Below, in pieces: positions 26,672-35,070 of a stretch of DNA of 64,000 nucleotides; position 1 is the first letter of the stretch; each line of letters begins with the position of its first letter. The position numbers were made by a program, and so were the translations under genes. The stretch is from contig NZ_RKLP01000002.1 in the NCBI RefSeq assembly GCF_004011865.1, forward strand, positions 533,814 to 597,813, read 5' to 3'. The stretch comes from Prescottella agglutinans. GTDB lineage: Bacteria; Actinomycetota; Actinomycetes; Mycobacteriales; Mycobacteriaceae. The notes under the pieces are model-generated. The model did not search any database. It had not been told where the DNA came from and was given only the letters and a program-made list of their open reading frames with translations.

Positions 26672-28060
26672 TCAGGAGTGCGGATCCACCCGGACGACGG
26701 GCGGCGTCTCGTAGCTGCCGTCGAGCACCGTCTGGTGCGGAATGTACATGCGCAGCAACGGCCGGAAGGCCCCGGTGGGGGTGGGCAACCAGTTGGCGCG
26801 GGCCGTCGAATCCGTGGGCTCGGTCGCGCTCAGCGTCAGTGTGAGCGACCCGTCGTCGCCGTAGACGAGGCCGGGTGTGCGGTCCCCGATCGAGTACCGC
26901 TCGATCGGGTTGGCCACCAGGTAGAAGTGCGGCATGCTGTACATGGTGATCGACCAGAAGGCGTCCACCGGCGGTGTCGGCGCAAAAGTGATGGTGTAGG
27001 TGTGTTCCCCGGTCAACTGGTCGCCCGCCGAGTCGGTGTAGACCTGGCTGTACGCGGCCTCGTATCCGTGGTTACCCCACAGTCCGCCCATCGCTGCGGC
27101 CGCGCGTAGCCCGATCGCCTTGGCCCGGTCGGCGATTCGCCACTCCGGGCTGTCGATGGTTCCGATCTCGAAGAAGTCGTCGTTGTAGTCGAACAGATGG
27201 AACGCTCGATGCCACCCGTTCACGACCCCGTCGCCGGACCCCGACTTCAGCGCCGCCTCGATCCTGGCCCGCCCCTGTGCGGCACCCTCCACCAGAGCCG
27301 CCGCCAGGGCCGGGTCGGCGTTCACGTACGGCGACGGCCCGGTCTCGAGCAGCCCCAGTGGGGCGAACGCCTGCTGCAGCGCGACGTCGCGCGACCCGGG
27401 CGGGAACGCCTGCAGGTACAGCCGCAGCCGTTCCCAGAACATCAGATCCTCCGGCACCGCGGGATCCGGCTCCGGCAGCCCTTCGGGATCGTCGGCGGCG
27501 AGGGGCCACAACGAGATCTGGTCCTGCAGCTCACGGACCCGGTCGACGTCGTCGGGACCTTCACAGGCCCACCGCCCGACGATCGACACGATCCGCGTGG
27601 AACAGTGCACGGACGTGGCGTCGGCGGGAAGCTCCCCCGGCCACCCCGGCGGCACCAGCACGTAGCGGCCGGCCTCGGTCCCCGTCGCGCGCTTACCGAT
27701 GTAGGCGAAGTTGTTGGTCCAGGCGTCGACGAACTGCAGGACGAAGTACGCGTCCGCGGTGTCCGGCACGTCCAGGATCAGCGGCCCGACGCTGAGGTCG
27801 AGCTGCGCCATCGAGTAGATGGTGTCGTTGTTGATCGAGACGAACTCCTCGTCCGGACCGGCCAGCCCCGGCGCGTGACTGAAGGAGTTGAAGGGGGCCG
27901 CGGAATTCGCGCCGACACCCGTCGTCACGAACCGCTCCACCTGCGACAGGTTGAACACCGGAGCGAACCCGTACACGAACGCCCTGACAACCGACTCGAC
28001 GCTGACCGTCGAATCCGAACCGACTACCGAATCTCCACTCGGGTGGGTCATGTCGCCCAT
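26672..28060 (-). CDS. DUF1254/DUF1214 domain protein
   Basis: A 462-residue protein combining an N-terminal DUF1254 region (residues ~20-130, with FVSINNDTIYSMAQLDLS) and a C-terminal DUF1214 region (~340-455, FWSITMYSMPHFYLVAN). The family is widespread in actinobacteria, has a beta-rich fold and no assigned reaction. No signal peptide is visible. The ATG at 28060 has GGGAG seven bases upstream; ATG at 28051 is the alternative. It is divergent from the DUF985 cupin across a 60-base gap containing GCGAG-TGCG-CTCGC, a possible shared operator. Confidence 0.87.
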   Translation of the reverse strand: MGDMTHPSGDSVVGSDSTVSVESVVRAFVYGFAPVFNLSQVERFVTTGVGANSAAPFNSFSHAPGLAGPDEEFVSINNDTIYSMAQLDLSVGPLILDVPDTADAYFVLQFVDAWTNNFAYIGKRATGTEAGRYVLVPPGWPGELPADATSVHCSTRIVSIVGRWACEGPDDVDRVRELQDQISLWPLAADDPEGLPEPDPAVPEDLMFWERLRLYLQAFPPGSRDVALQQAFAPLGLLETGPSPYVNADPALAAALVEGAAQGRARIEAALKSGSGDGVVNGWHRAFHLFDYNDDFFEIGTIDSPEWRIADRAKAIGLRAAAAMGGLWGNHGYEAAYSQVYTDSAGDQLTGEHTYTITFAPTPPVDAFWSITMYSMPHFYLVANPIERYSIGDRTPGLVYGDDGSLTLTLSATEPTDSTARANWLPTPTGAFRPLLRMYIPHQTVLDGSYETPPVVRVDPHS

Positions 28061-28120
28061 TTCACCACTCCCGCCGCGAGTGCGCTCGCTATCCACGAAC
28101 ATTGCAGTCATCATGGTCTG

Positions 28121-28600
28121 GTGACCGGATTTCCCGAGTGGGCCAGCACTCTCGATCTCCTGCCGCATCCCGAAGGCGGCTGGTACTGCGAGACCTGGCG
28201 AAGCGACATCGAATTGCCCGGAGTCGCACTGCCGAACATGTTCGGCGGGGCCCGCTCGGCCGGGACGGCGATCCTCTTCCTGCTCGAGCCCGGGCAACAG
28301 TCCCGATGGCACGCGGTGCGCGGCACCGAGATCTGGCTGTATCACCGCGGAAGCCCGCTGGCACTGGAACTCGGCGGCGACGACGACGCACCGGGGCCCG
28401 TCACGACGCACGTTCTCGGACCGGACATTTCGTCCGGGCAGAATCCCCAGTTGGTGGTGCCGCAGCGCCACTGGCAGCGGGCACGGCCGACCGGGGACGA
28501 GGCCGCACTGGTCAGTTGCATCGTCGTTCCCGGTTTCGACTTCGCCGACTTCCGCATCGAGGGACAGGACTACCCGGTGCCCGATCCCACGCAGTTCTAG
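28121..28600 (+). CDS. DUF985-family cupin
   Basis: A 159-residue single-domain cupin. LLPHPEGGWYCETWRS, GTAILFLLEPGQQSRWHAVRGTEIWLYH and VPGFDFADFRI are diagnostic of DUF985. The fold is a beta-barrel related to sugar epimerases and isomerases; function is unknown. The GTG at 28121 is the most sensible start, since the family begins shortly before the LDLLPHPEGG motif, but no clear ribosome site precedes it. Confidence 0.85.
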   Translation: MTGFPEWASTLDLLPHPEGGWYCETWRSDIELPGVALPNMFGGARSAGTAILFLLEPGQQSRWHAVRGTEIWLYHRGSPLALELGGDDDAPGPVTTHVLGPDISSGQNPQLVVPQRHWQRARPTGDEAALVSCIVVPGFDFADFRIEGQDYPVPDPTQF

Positions 28601-28896
28601 GCCATCGGCCGAAATGCCGACACCCGGCGGGGATCGTTCTCGGGCGGATCCCGCTGGGGACGAACGCGTTCGCGACCGACTCCGGACACCCGGGGGACCC
28701 GAATCCGGCTGTGAGTATCGCGAGAAGGGCGGCCCCGCTCACGAATCCGCCGGGCAGTGATCGTCGCCACCCCGGCATGCCCCCGCGGTTCGCCCATACG
28801 GATTCGATGGTGCGGCGGTCGAGGCGGGCGGGGCACCGGAGTCGAGCGACCACCCGAGGGCATTGATAGGACATTGGTATCTATGAGATAGATCCC
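28601..28896. other. Intergenic region upstream of the ahpC promoter
   Basis: About 300 bases with no gene I would defend. A minus-strand frame overlapping the cupin end encodes a hydrophobic stretch but has poor coding character. The A/T content rises near 28860, where the ahpC control region begins. Confidence 0.5.
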
Positions 28897-28931
28897 ATAG
28901 ATTTGAACTATCCATGGTTGTTGATTAACCT
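28881..28931 (+). promoter_or_regulatory. ahpC promoter with an OxyR-type operator
   Basis: A TTGAAC -35 (28903-28908) and TAACCT -10 (28926-28931) are separated by exactly 17 bases. Overlapping the -35, ATAG-N7-CTAT at 28897-28911 fits the OxyR half-operator pattern (ATAGntnnnanCTAT). Just upstream, CTATGAGAT and ATCCCATAG (28881-28900) form a 9-bp inverted repeat with one mismatch. No oxyR gene is in the window. Confidence 0.6.
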
Positions 28932-28972
28932 CTCAAATGTCTGGTTCCAACTCCGACCGAACAGAGGTTCAA

Positions 28973-29536
28973 ATGGCCCTGATCAACAAGCAGATCAAGC
29001 CCTTCTCCGCGACCGCCTACAAGAACGGCGCGTTCGTCGACGTGTCCGACGAGGACATCAAGGGCAAGTGGGCGATCTTCTTCTTCTACCCGGCCGACTT
29101 CACCTTCGTCTGCCCGACGGAGCTCGGTGACCTCGCAGACCACTACGAGGAGCTGCAGCGCCTCGGCGTCGAGGTCTTCTCGGTGTCCACCGACACCCAC
29201 TTCACGCACAAGGCGTGGCACGACTCCTCCGCCACCATCGGCAAGATCCAGTACGCGATGATCGGCGACCCGACCCTGGAGATCAGCACCAACTTCGAGG
29301 TGCTCCGCGAGAACCAGGGCCTGGCCGACCGCGGCACCTTCCTGGTCGATCCCGACGGTGTGGTCCAGTTCATGGAGATCACCGCGGAGGGCATCGGCCG
29401 CAACGCTGCCGAGCTGCTGCGCAAGGTCAAGGCCGCTCAGTACGTGCGGTCGCACCCGGGCGAGGTCTGCCCGGCCAAGTGGGAAGAGGGCGAAGAGACC
29501 CTCGCTCCGTCGCTGGACCTCGTCGGCAAGATCTGA
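28973..29536 (+). CDS. ahpC: Alkyl hydroperoxide reductase peroxiredoxin AhpC
   Basis: A 187-residue typical 2-Cys peroxiredoxin that reduces H2O2, organic peroxides and peroxynitrite in the cytoplasm. The peroxidatic Cys47 is in [10 protein letters not shown] and the resolving Cys is in [10 protein letters not shown] near 166. Length and sequence are close to the enterobacterial AhpC type, which is reduced by AhpF; mycobacteria instead pair AhpC with AhpD. The ATG at 28973 has GAGG about six bases upstream and agrees with family N-termini ([11 protein letters not shown]). The start lies about 35 bases after a predicted transcription start. An inverted repeat separates it from ahpF. Confidence 0.97.
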   Translation: MALINKQIKPFSATAYKNGAFVDVSDEDIKGKWAIFFFYPADFTFVCPTELGDLADHYEELQRLGVEVFSVSTDTHFTHKAWHDSSATIGKIQYAMIGDPTLEISTNFEVLRENQGLADRGTFLVDPDGVVQFMEITAEGIGRNAAELLRKVKAAQYVRSHPGEVCPAKWEEGEETLAPSLDLVGKI

Positions 29537-29563
29537 CGTAAGTCTCATCGACTGACGTAAGTC
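29533..29563 (+). repeat. 12-bp direct repeat at the ahpC stop codon
   Basis: CTGACGTAAGTC occurs at 29533-29544 and 29552-29563, a 19-base period. Each copy contains the palindrome GACGTAAGTC-like core TGAC-N4-GTC(A). The first copy includes the ahpC stop codon. Confidence 0.6.
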
Positions 29564-29573
29564 ATTTCAGGCG

Positions 29574-29601
29574 GCGCGGGCCCGGCTCTCCGGGCCCGCG
29601 C
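29574..29601 (+). terminator. Attenuating hairpin between ahpC and ahpF
   Basis: A perfect 12-bp GC stem (GCGCGGGCCCGG and complement) with a 4-base CTCT loop, 38 bases after the ahpC stop. There is no promoter-like sequence I trust before ahpF, so this probably lets only part of the transcription through, giving more AhpC than AhpF. Confidence 0.7.
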
Positions 29602-29712
29602 TCGACCCCACCCCCGCCGGCGTGTTCCGTGCCGCCGGCGCACCTGTCCGGACCGCAGGCGAAACAGGTCCGATCCCGATCACAGTCCGCCCCCATGGAT
29701 GGAGAGATCCGC

Positions 29713-31302
29713 ATGCTCGACGCCTCCCTTGCCGGCCAACTGAAGTCCCTCCTCGAGCGGCTGACCCTGCCGATCGAGCTCGTGTCCTCCCTCGATGACG
29801 GGGCCAAGTCGGCCGAACTCGCCGAACTGCTCACCGAGATCGCCGCGATGTCGGACAAGATCACCTACGAGCGCCGCGACGACGACGCGCGACGGCCGTC
29901 CTTCGCCATTCGCCGCAGCGGCACCGACATCGAGGTCCGCTTCGCCGGCATCCCGCTCGGCCACGAGTTCACCTCGCTCGCGCTCGCGCTGCTCCAGGTC
30001 GGCGGCTACCCGTCGAAGGAAGCGCCCGAGCTGCTCGAGCAGGTCCAGGGGCTCGAGGGCCAGTTCCACTTCGAGACCTACTTCTCGCTGTCCTGCCAGA
30101 ACTGCCCCGACGTCGTGCAGGCGCTGAACCTGATGGCCGTGCTCAACCCGGGTGTCAGCCATGTCGCGATCGACGGCGCGCTGTACCAGGACGAGGTCGA
30201 CGGCCGCCAGATCATGGCGGTGCCGACGGTGTACCTCAACGGCGAACTGTTCGGCTCGGGACGGATGAGCCTCGCGGAGATCGTCAACAAGCTCGACGAC
30301 GGCGCCGCGGACCGCGCTGCCGCCGCGATCGCCGAGAAGGATCCCTTCGACGTGCTCGTCGTCGGTGGTGGGCCGGCCGGTGCCGCGGCCGCGATCTACG
30401 CCGCACGCAAGGGAATTCGTACCGGCATCGCCGCCGAGCGCTTCGGGGGCCAGGTGCTCGACACCATGTCGATCGAGAACTACATCTCGGTTCCCCACAC
30501 CGAGGGACCGAAGTTCGCGGCGGCACTCGAGAACCACGTACGCGAGTACGACGTCGACCTGATGAACACCCAGCGGGCCGCCAAGCTCGTCCCGGCGGCC
30601 ACCGAGAACGGCCTCGTCGAGATCGAACTCGAAAGCGGCGCTTCGCTGCTCGCCCGCACGGTGATCCTGTCGACGGGTGCCCGCTGGCGTTCGATGAACG
30701 TGCCCGGCGAGACCGAGTACCGCAACAAGGGCGTCACGTACTGCCCGCACTGCGACGGCCCGCTGTTCAAGGGCAAGCGTGTCGCCGTGATCGGTGGCGG
30801 CAACTCCGGCGTCGAGGCCGCGATCGACCTCGCCGGCCTCGTCGAGCACGTCACGCTGATCGAGTTCGACTCGGCGATGCGTGCGGACGAGGTGCTCCAG
30901 CGCAAGCTGCGGAGCCTGCCCAACGTGACCGTCCTGCTCAGCACCCTGACGACGGAGGTCCTCGGCGACGGCAGCAAGGTCACCGGCCTGGCCTACCAGG
31001 ACCGCACGACCGGCGAGTCGCACACCGTCGACCTCGAGGGCGTGTTCGTCCAGATCGGGCTGCTGCCCAACACCGAGTGGCTGGCCGGCAGCGTCGACCT
31101 GTCGGCGCGCGGCGAGATCGTCATCGACGAGCGTGGCCAGACGTCGGTGCCCGGCGTGTTCGCCGCGGGCGACTGCACCACCGTGCCGTTCAAGCAGATC
31201 GTCATCGCCGCCGGTGCCGGCGCGACCGCCGCCCTGTCGGCGTTCGATCACCTGATCCGCACGAGCGCCCCGGCCGACGACGCCGCCGCCGTGGCCGGGT
31301 AG
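29713..31302 (+). CDS. ahpF: Alkyl hydroperoxide reductase subunit F
   Basis: A 529-residue flavoprotein that passes electrons from NADH to AhpC. The N-terminal double thioredoxin-like domain carries SCQNCPD (Cys128, Cys131). The thioredoxin-reductase-like part has the FAD motif [12 protein letters not shown] (~215), the redox centre [12 protein letters not shown] (~342) and the NAD motif [11 protein letters not shown]. Start at ATG 29713 gives [17 protein letters not shown], matching enterobacterial AhpF, with GGAGAG upstream; longer starts would add an unrelated tail. It is the partner of ahpC across a hairpin-containing gap. Confidence 0.96.
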   Translation: MLDASLAGQLKSLLERLTLPIELVSSLDDGAKSAELAELLTEIAAMSDKITYERRDDDARRPSFAIRRSGTDIEVRFAGIPLGHEFTSLALALLQVGGYPSKEAPELLEQVQGLEGQFHFETYFSLSCQNCPDVVQALNLMAVLNPGVSHVAIDGALYQDEVDGRQIMAVPTVYLNGELFGSGRMSLAEIVNKLDDGAADRAAAAIAEKDPFDVLVVGGGPAGAAAAIYAARKGIRTGIAAERFGGQVLDTMSIENYISVPHTEGPKFAAALENHVREYDVDLMNTQRAAKLVPAATENGLVEIELESGASLLARTVILSTGARWRSMNVPGETEYRNKGVTYCPHCDGPLFKGKRVAVIGGGNSGVEAAIDLAGLVEHVTLIEFDSAMRADEVLQRKLRSLPNVTVLLSTLTTEVLGDGSKVTGLAYQDRTTGESHTVDLEGVFVQIGLLPNTEWLAGSVDLSARGEIVIDERGQTSVPGVFAAGDCTTVPFKQIVIAAGAGATAALSAFDHLIRTSAPADDAAAVAG

Positions 31303-31318
31303 GAATCTCGACGGTCGA

Positions 31319-31361
31319 CCGAGCCCTGGGGCAGCCGCAACGCGGCCGCTCCAGGGCTCGG
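31319..31361. terminator. Bidirectional terminator after ahpF
   Basis: An 11-bp perfect outer stem (CCGAGCCCTGG and complement) encloses a second small hairpin (GCCGC-AAC-GCGGC), followed by ATTCGTTT. It lies between the convergent ahpF and the 31377 gene. Confidence 0.75.
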
Positions 31362-31376
31362 ATTCGTTTGGATATC

Positions 31377-32753
31377 TCAGAGCTCGGTGAAGTTCCATCC
31401 GGCGAGGTGCACGAGCTGCTTGGCCGCCTGCCACCCACCTCGCTCGGGCAGAGTTTCGGAAGCGTGCGGCGCCGGCATGCCTTGTGCGACGCGACGTACC
31501 CACGGCGTCTTTTCCAGCGAGTGCACGTAGTTGACATCTCGACCCGACGTGCGCGGCTGCCCCACCATCACGAGTTGATCGGCGCTGGGCATCTGTGGGA
31601 AGACTCCCGAGAGGAATTCCGTCTTCGCGTAGGGACGGTCCCGAGAGAGCATGATCTCGTGCACATAGACCGTGACCCACGCATCGGGTCGCACTCGCAC
31701 CGCCCACACGTCACCCGACGCTGCCGGCCCGGTGCCGATCGATGCCGCAACCTTCGGAGGCCTCGGTGTCAACGCGCGTACACGCGCCGCCAGCCCACCC
31801 AGCGTGGTCTCTTTCGACGGCGGAACGGGAGACGGCTGCGGCGCTTCCAGATCGACCACCGGAACATCAAGGGATCCGAACAGGCGGTCGAACACGTCGT
31901 CACGCCAACCACGATCACCGACACTCGAATTCCACCACGCCAGCGGAGCCTGCGGTTCGACACGCACGTTCGGGCGTTGATCCCGTTCGCGATACGTAGT
32001 GAACCTCTCGGCCAGTCCCGGGCGTTCGATCGGTGCCAGCACGCCGACCAGGGCGAGTGTCTCGAGGAAACCGACCGCCGCATAACGGTCCATCGGTACG
32101 ATCTTGGCTGCCCTGAGCGCATCGGCCGCCTTTGCGTGTCGGGTCTGTGGCGGTAGAGCTTTGATCACCGCACGTACCGCCCCGAGAACCCAGCGATCGT
32201 AGTCGGTGGCGACGGGCCGCTCCCCCACCGTCCACGAAAGCGCCAGACCGTAACCGATCGGGTCTCCGTCCAGCGGTGTCGTCCCCGCCATCCTCGATGC
32301 CCACTCGTCGACGACCTGCCGGCGACCGGTCCGCCAGCCGCACACCTCACACATGTCTGCAGACTGCTCGCTCCACGGCGTCAGCTCGTGCTCCGGCGCC
32401 GACGTGGCAAGCAGAACCGCCGGGAGTACGCTGCGCCATCCTCCGGGCGCGGACCACATCGAGGCGGCGAATGCTTCAGCAGCGGCACGCAGGTCCCACT
32501 GAACGGCCCTCGCGCGCAGCCGATCCCAACATGAATCGTGTCCGACCTCGTCCGTCGCGTCGGGGTCGAGGCCGGCCTCGCGGAGCATGCCGGCCAACGG
32601 CGCCAGGTCGGCATCGCGCGACGGCACGAATCGTGTCATCTCGGTGGCGTCATCCCATTCGAAGGGGACGCGTTTCCGGATCACGCGCCAAGCAGCGAGC
32701 AGCTCACGCACCTCACTGTCGTGCCCAGCTGGAAATCGTGCATCAAGTTTCAT
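31377..32753 (-). CDS. Unrecognised 458-residue protein
   Basis: I do not recognise this protein. It appears cytoplasmic and alternates Trp-rich helical segments. It contains one CEVCGWRTG motif (Cys-x-x-Cys, ~135-141) that could bind a metal, a Pro-rich linker (PQPSPVPPSKETT, ~308-320), and a C-terminal beta-rich region (VWAVRVRPDAWVTVYVHE) ending HLAGWNFTEL. It follows an Imm51-like gene by 42 bases, probably in one operon. The region is visibly less GC-rich than its surroundings, which hints at transfer. It could be a large immunity-type or contact-system accessory protein; that is a guess. Confidence 0.7.
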   Translation of the reverse strand: MKLDARFPAGHDSEVRELLAAWRVIRKRVPFEWDDATEMTRFVPSRDADLAPLAGMLREAGLDPDATDEVGHDSCWDRLRARAVQWDLRAAAEAFAASMWSAPGGWRSVLPAVLLATSAPEHELTPWSEQSADMCEVCGWRTGRRQVVDEWASRMAGTTPLDGDPIGYGLALSWTVGERPVATDYDRWVLGAVRAVIKALPPQTRHAKAADALRAAKIVPMDRYAAVGFLETLALVGVLAPIERPGLAERFTTYRERDQRPNVRVEPQAPLAWWNSSVGDRGWRDDVFDRLFGSLDVPVVDLEAPQPSPVPPSKETTLGGLAARVRALTPRPPKVAASIGTGPAASGDVWAVRVRPDAWVTVYVHEIMLSRDRPYAKTEFLSGVFPQMPSADQLVMVGQPRTSGRDVNYVHSLEKTPWVRRVAQGMPAPHASETLPERGGWQAAKQLVHLAGWNFTEL

Positions 32754-32795
32754 GACTTTGTGCGCTTCGATCCCTCACCGAATGGGAGACGCATT

Positions 32796-33161
32796 TCAGT
32801 CGTCGAAGCCGAGCTCGACGGAGCGAGCGAGGGCGGCGTGGAGCGCGTCGTTGTCGAGAACAAGGGTGTGCAAGGTTTGGGCGGCGACGAGCAGCGCGTC
32901 GAGATCGTTGCCGTAGACGCTGACCATGCCTCCCTCGGGGTCGAACCCGACCGCATCCAGTGTCGACGGGGCCTGGTCGGTCAGCGCCGCACGCAGCGCA
33001 CCGGAGAAGTCGTATCCGGAGCCTTCGATACCGTGCGCCTCCAGCGCCGACCGGTGCTGGTGATACTCCGGTCCGCCCGGCGAGTAGATGATGCTGAAAC
33101 TGCTGATGCCGGTCACGAGGCGGATCGGCTCGAGGGCGTCGAAATCGTCGGGAGTTGCCAT
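32796..33161 (-). CDS. Imm51-like immunity family protein
   Basis: A 121-residue protein with the pattern GSGYDFSGALRAALT, then VGFDPEGGMVSVYGND and a C-terminal helix. This is reminiscent of Imm51 immunity proteins from polymorphic toxin systems, where a Gly-Tyr segment and a DPE-G-M strand are conserved. No toxin, secretion substrate or WXG100 gene is nearby, so it may be an orphan immunity gene. The ATG at 33161 is used; an upstream TTG at 33191 is less likely. The family assignment is from pattern recognition only. Confidence 0.65.
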   Translation of the reverse strand: MATPDDFDALEPIRLVTGISSFSIIYSPGGPEYHQHRSALEAHGIEGSGYDFSGALRAALTDQAPSTLDAVGFDPEGGMVSVYGNDLDALLVAAQTLHTLVLDNDALHAALARSVELGFDD

Positions 33162-33202
33162 GCGAGGGACCGTAGCAACCCCCTCGGACAATCACCGACA
33201 CA

Positions 33203-33790
33203 TCACGTGCCGGCCAGCGCGCCCAGCCACAAGCGGATCGTCGAACGTAGTCGTGCGGCAGGATGATCCGCGACACCGAGCGCGATCGACCGCGATCCGT
33301 AGGTCAGGTCGAACAACAGACCTTCGAGCAGACTGATCAGGTCGTGAGCGGCGAGTCGCGGGTCGGACGCTCCGAGCGCCGACATCAGCGCCACCGCGGC
33401 GTCCACCGAGAAGAGACACGAACCGATCGCGACGCGCAGTTCCTCGTCCTCCACCGCTTCCACGACGAGGGAATATCGCGCGAGTACGTCGCGACGTCGG
33501 TCGGTGAGCAGGCGGTCGAGTTGCCCCGCGATCAGATCGGCGGCCGTGTCCACGGACGGGATCTCGTCGGGCACACCCTCCAGGAACGCGGTCCGCGAAC
33601 GCTCGGCGAGACGTCGGACCGCCGCGGTCACGAGCGCGTCCCGCGTGCGGAAGTAGTACGAGGTGGATCCCTTCGCCAGCCCCAGACGCCGGTCGATCGC
33701 CTGATGGGTGACGGCGTGGTTGCCGCCCTCGGCCGCGAGGTCGAGGGCGGCCTCGCAGATCGACTCGCGACGCGACGGACGGTGACTCAT
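33203..33790 (-). CDS. TetR-family transcriptional repressor
   Basis: A 195-residue regulator with an N-terminal helix-turn-helix (ESICEAALDLAAEGG ... AVTHQAIDRRLGLAKGSTSYYFRTRDALV) and a helical ligand-binding domain. The gene is divergent from the zapE-like gene with only 42 bases between start codons. That gap contains the perfect inverted repeat at 33806-33825, so it very likely represses both itself and its neighbour. The ligand is unknown. Confidence 0.92.
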   Translation of the reverse strand: MSHRPSRRESICEAALDLAAEGGNHAVTHQAIDRRLGLAKGSTSYYFRTRDALVTAAVRRLAERSRTAFLEGVPDEIPSVDTAADLIAGQLDRLLTDRRRDVLARYSLVVEAVEDEELRVAIGSCLFSVDAAVALMSALGASDPRLAAHDLISLLEGLLFDLTYGSRSIALGVADHPAARLRSTIRLWLGALAGT

Positions 33791-33805
33791 GTCTCCATCC
33801 TGTCA

Positions 33806-33825
33806 GACTCTACGATGATAGAGTC
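33806..33825. promoter_or_regulatory. TetR operator overlapping divergent promoters
   Basis: GACTCTA and TAGAGTC are perfect 7-bp arms separated by CGATGA. The left arm overlaps TACGAT (33811-33816), a good -10 for the rightward gene. Position and symmetry are those of a TetR autoregulatory operator. Confidence 0.7.
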
Positions 33826-33832
33826 ACGCACC

Positions 33833-34888
33833 ATGAAACTGTTCCGGCGCACCCGGCCACCCACGCTTCGAGTCCCGCCCGGCACGTTCGACGAGGCCTC
33901 GCGCGCAAGCGGTTTCGTGCTCGACGCCACCCAGCGTCGGGCGGCCGCGGAACTGGAGAACGCCGACGGCCGCTGGGTCTACCTGTGGGGCCCGGTCGGT
34001 CGCGGCAAGAGCTGGTTGATGGACACGTACTTCGCCGCCGTGCCGACCGACCGCAAACTGCGAATCCACTTTCACGAGTTCTTCCACGACCTCCACTCGA
34101 CGCTCCAGCGACACCACCACGACCTTCGCGAGAGCCTCGGCGTACTCCTCGGCGACGTTCGACTGCTGTGTTTCGACGAATTCCACGTCCACGACATCGG
34201 CGACGCCAAGTTTCTCGAGCGCCTACTCCCCGCACTGCTCGACCACGGCGTCACGCTGGTCGTGACGTCGAACCAGCCCCCCTCGGGCCTCTTGCCCAAT
34301 CCCCTGTTCCACGAGACCTTTCTGCCCACGATCGCGCTCATCGAACGGACCATGACCGTCGTGACGGTGGACGGGCCCGTCGACTACCGGACCGTCACCG
34401 GCCACGCGGAGACGGGTTTCGCCTCGGGAGTCTGGGCCGCGCCCGGGGATCCGATGCAGCTGACGCGACTGGGACTGACGCGACCCCGCGACGACGAGCG
34501 TCGATGCCTCCGCCCCGCGGGCCACCCGATCGCGGCCCTCCGCGCCGACGACGACTGCCTGTGGTTCGCCTTCGCGGACGTGTGTGGCGCCACCACCGCT
34601 CCCGCCGACTATCTCGCCCTCGCCCGGTCGCACCGCAACTGGGTCGTCAGCGACGTACCCACCCTGCACGATGCGGGCCGAGATGCGAGCCAGCGGTTCG
34701 TCAACCTCGTCGACGTCCTGTACGACCACGACATCCGCGTCGTCTTCCTCGCGGACGAGAGATTCTTCGACCCCTCCGTAATCGACTGTCCCGCAGCTGA
34801 CATCGCCCGCGTGACGAGCCGTCTCCGGCAACTACGCTCGGTGCACGCGGCCCCGACTCGGCTGCTCGGTGAGCACGCACTGGGATGA
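33833..34888 (+). CDS. zapE: AFG1/ZapE-family ATPase
   Basis: A 351-residue P-loop ATPase of the AFG1/ZapE family. Walker A is GPVGRGKS (residues 53-60), Walker B is LLCFDEFHVHD, and the family phrases FHEFFHDLHSTL and VTSNQPPSGL are present. In E. coli ZapE is associated with the division ring; mitochondrial AFG1 has protein quality-control roles. ATG at 33833 is preferred; an in-frame ATG at 33815 lies inside the operator. No ribosome site is visible, and the predicted transcript leader would be only about ten bases. Unusually, it is paired with a dedicated TetR repressor. Confidence 0.88.
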   Translation: MKLFRRTRPPTLRVPPGTFDEASRASGFVLDATQRRAAAELENADGRWVYLWGPVGRGKSWLMDTYFAAVPTDRKLRIHFHEFFHDLHSTLQRHHHDLRESLGVLLGDVRLLCFDEFHVHDIGDAKFLERLLPALLDHGVTLVVTSNQPPSGLLPNPLFHETFLPTIALIERTMTVVTVDGPVDYRTVTGHAETGFASGVWAAPGDPMQLTRLGLTRPRDDERRCLRPAGHPIAALRADDDCLWFAFADVCGATTAPADYLALARSHRNWVVSDVPTLHDAGRDASQRFVNLVDVLYDHDIRVVFLADERFFDPSVIDCPAADIARVTSRLRQLRSVHAAPTRLLGEHALG

Positions 34889-35070
34889 CCCCACCGCCGG
34901 TCGCCGTGGTGTGAATCCACGGGTGAATCTCGGTCCCGCGGCGCCGATCGAGACACTCGGGGCGTCGCGGCCGGTATCGTGCGGGCCGAATGCCGTGCTC
35001 AGGGGGAGGTTCGGCGCCACGACGACGGCCGGTCGCGCGGATGTACCGGCGGCAAGGGGAGGGTTTTCAC

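Noticed and set aside
28512..28874. 120-residue minus-strand frame with a hydrophobic stretch upstream of ahpC
   Set aside because: It overlaps the cupin 3' end by 89 bases, has no ribosome site, is Arg/Pro-rich outside the hydrophobic part and matches no family.
28881..28920. PerR or Fur box at the ahpC promoter
   Set aside because: The repeat does not follow the 7-1-7 A/T-rich Per/Fur pattern; the ATAG-N7-CTAT spacing fits OxyR better.
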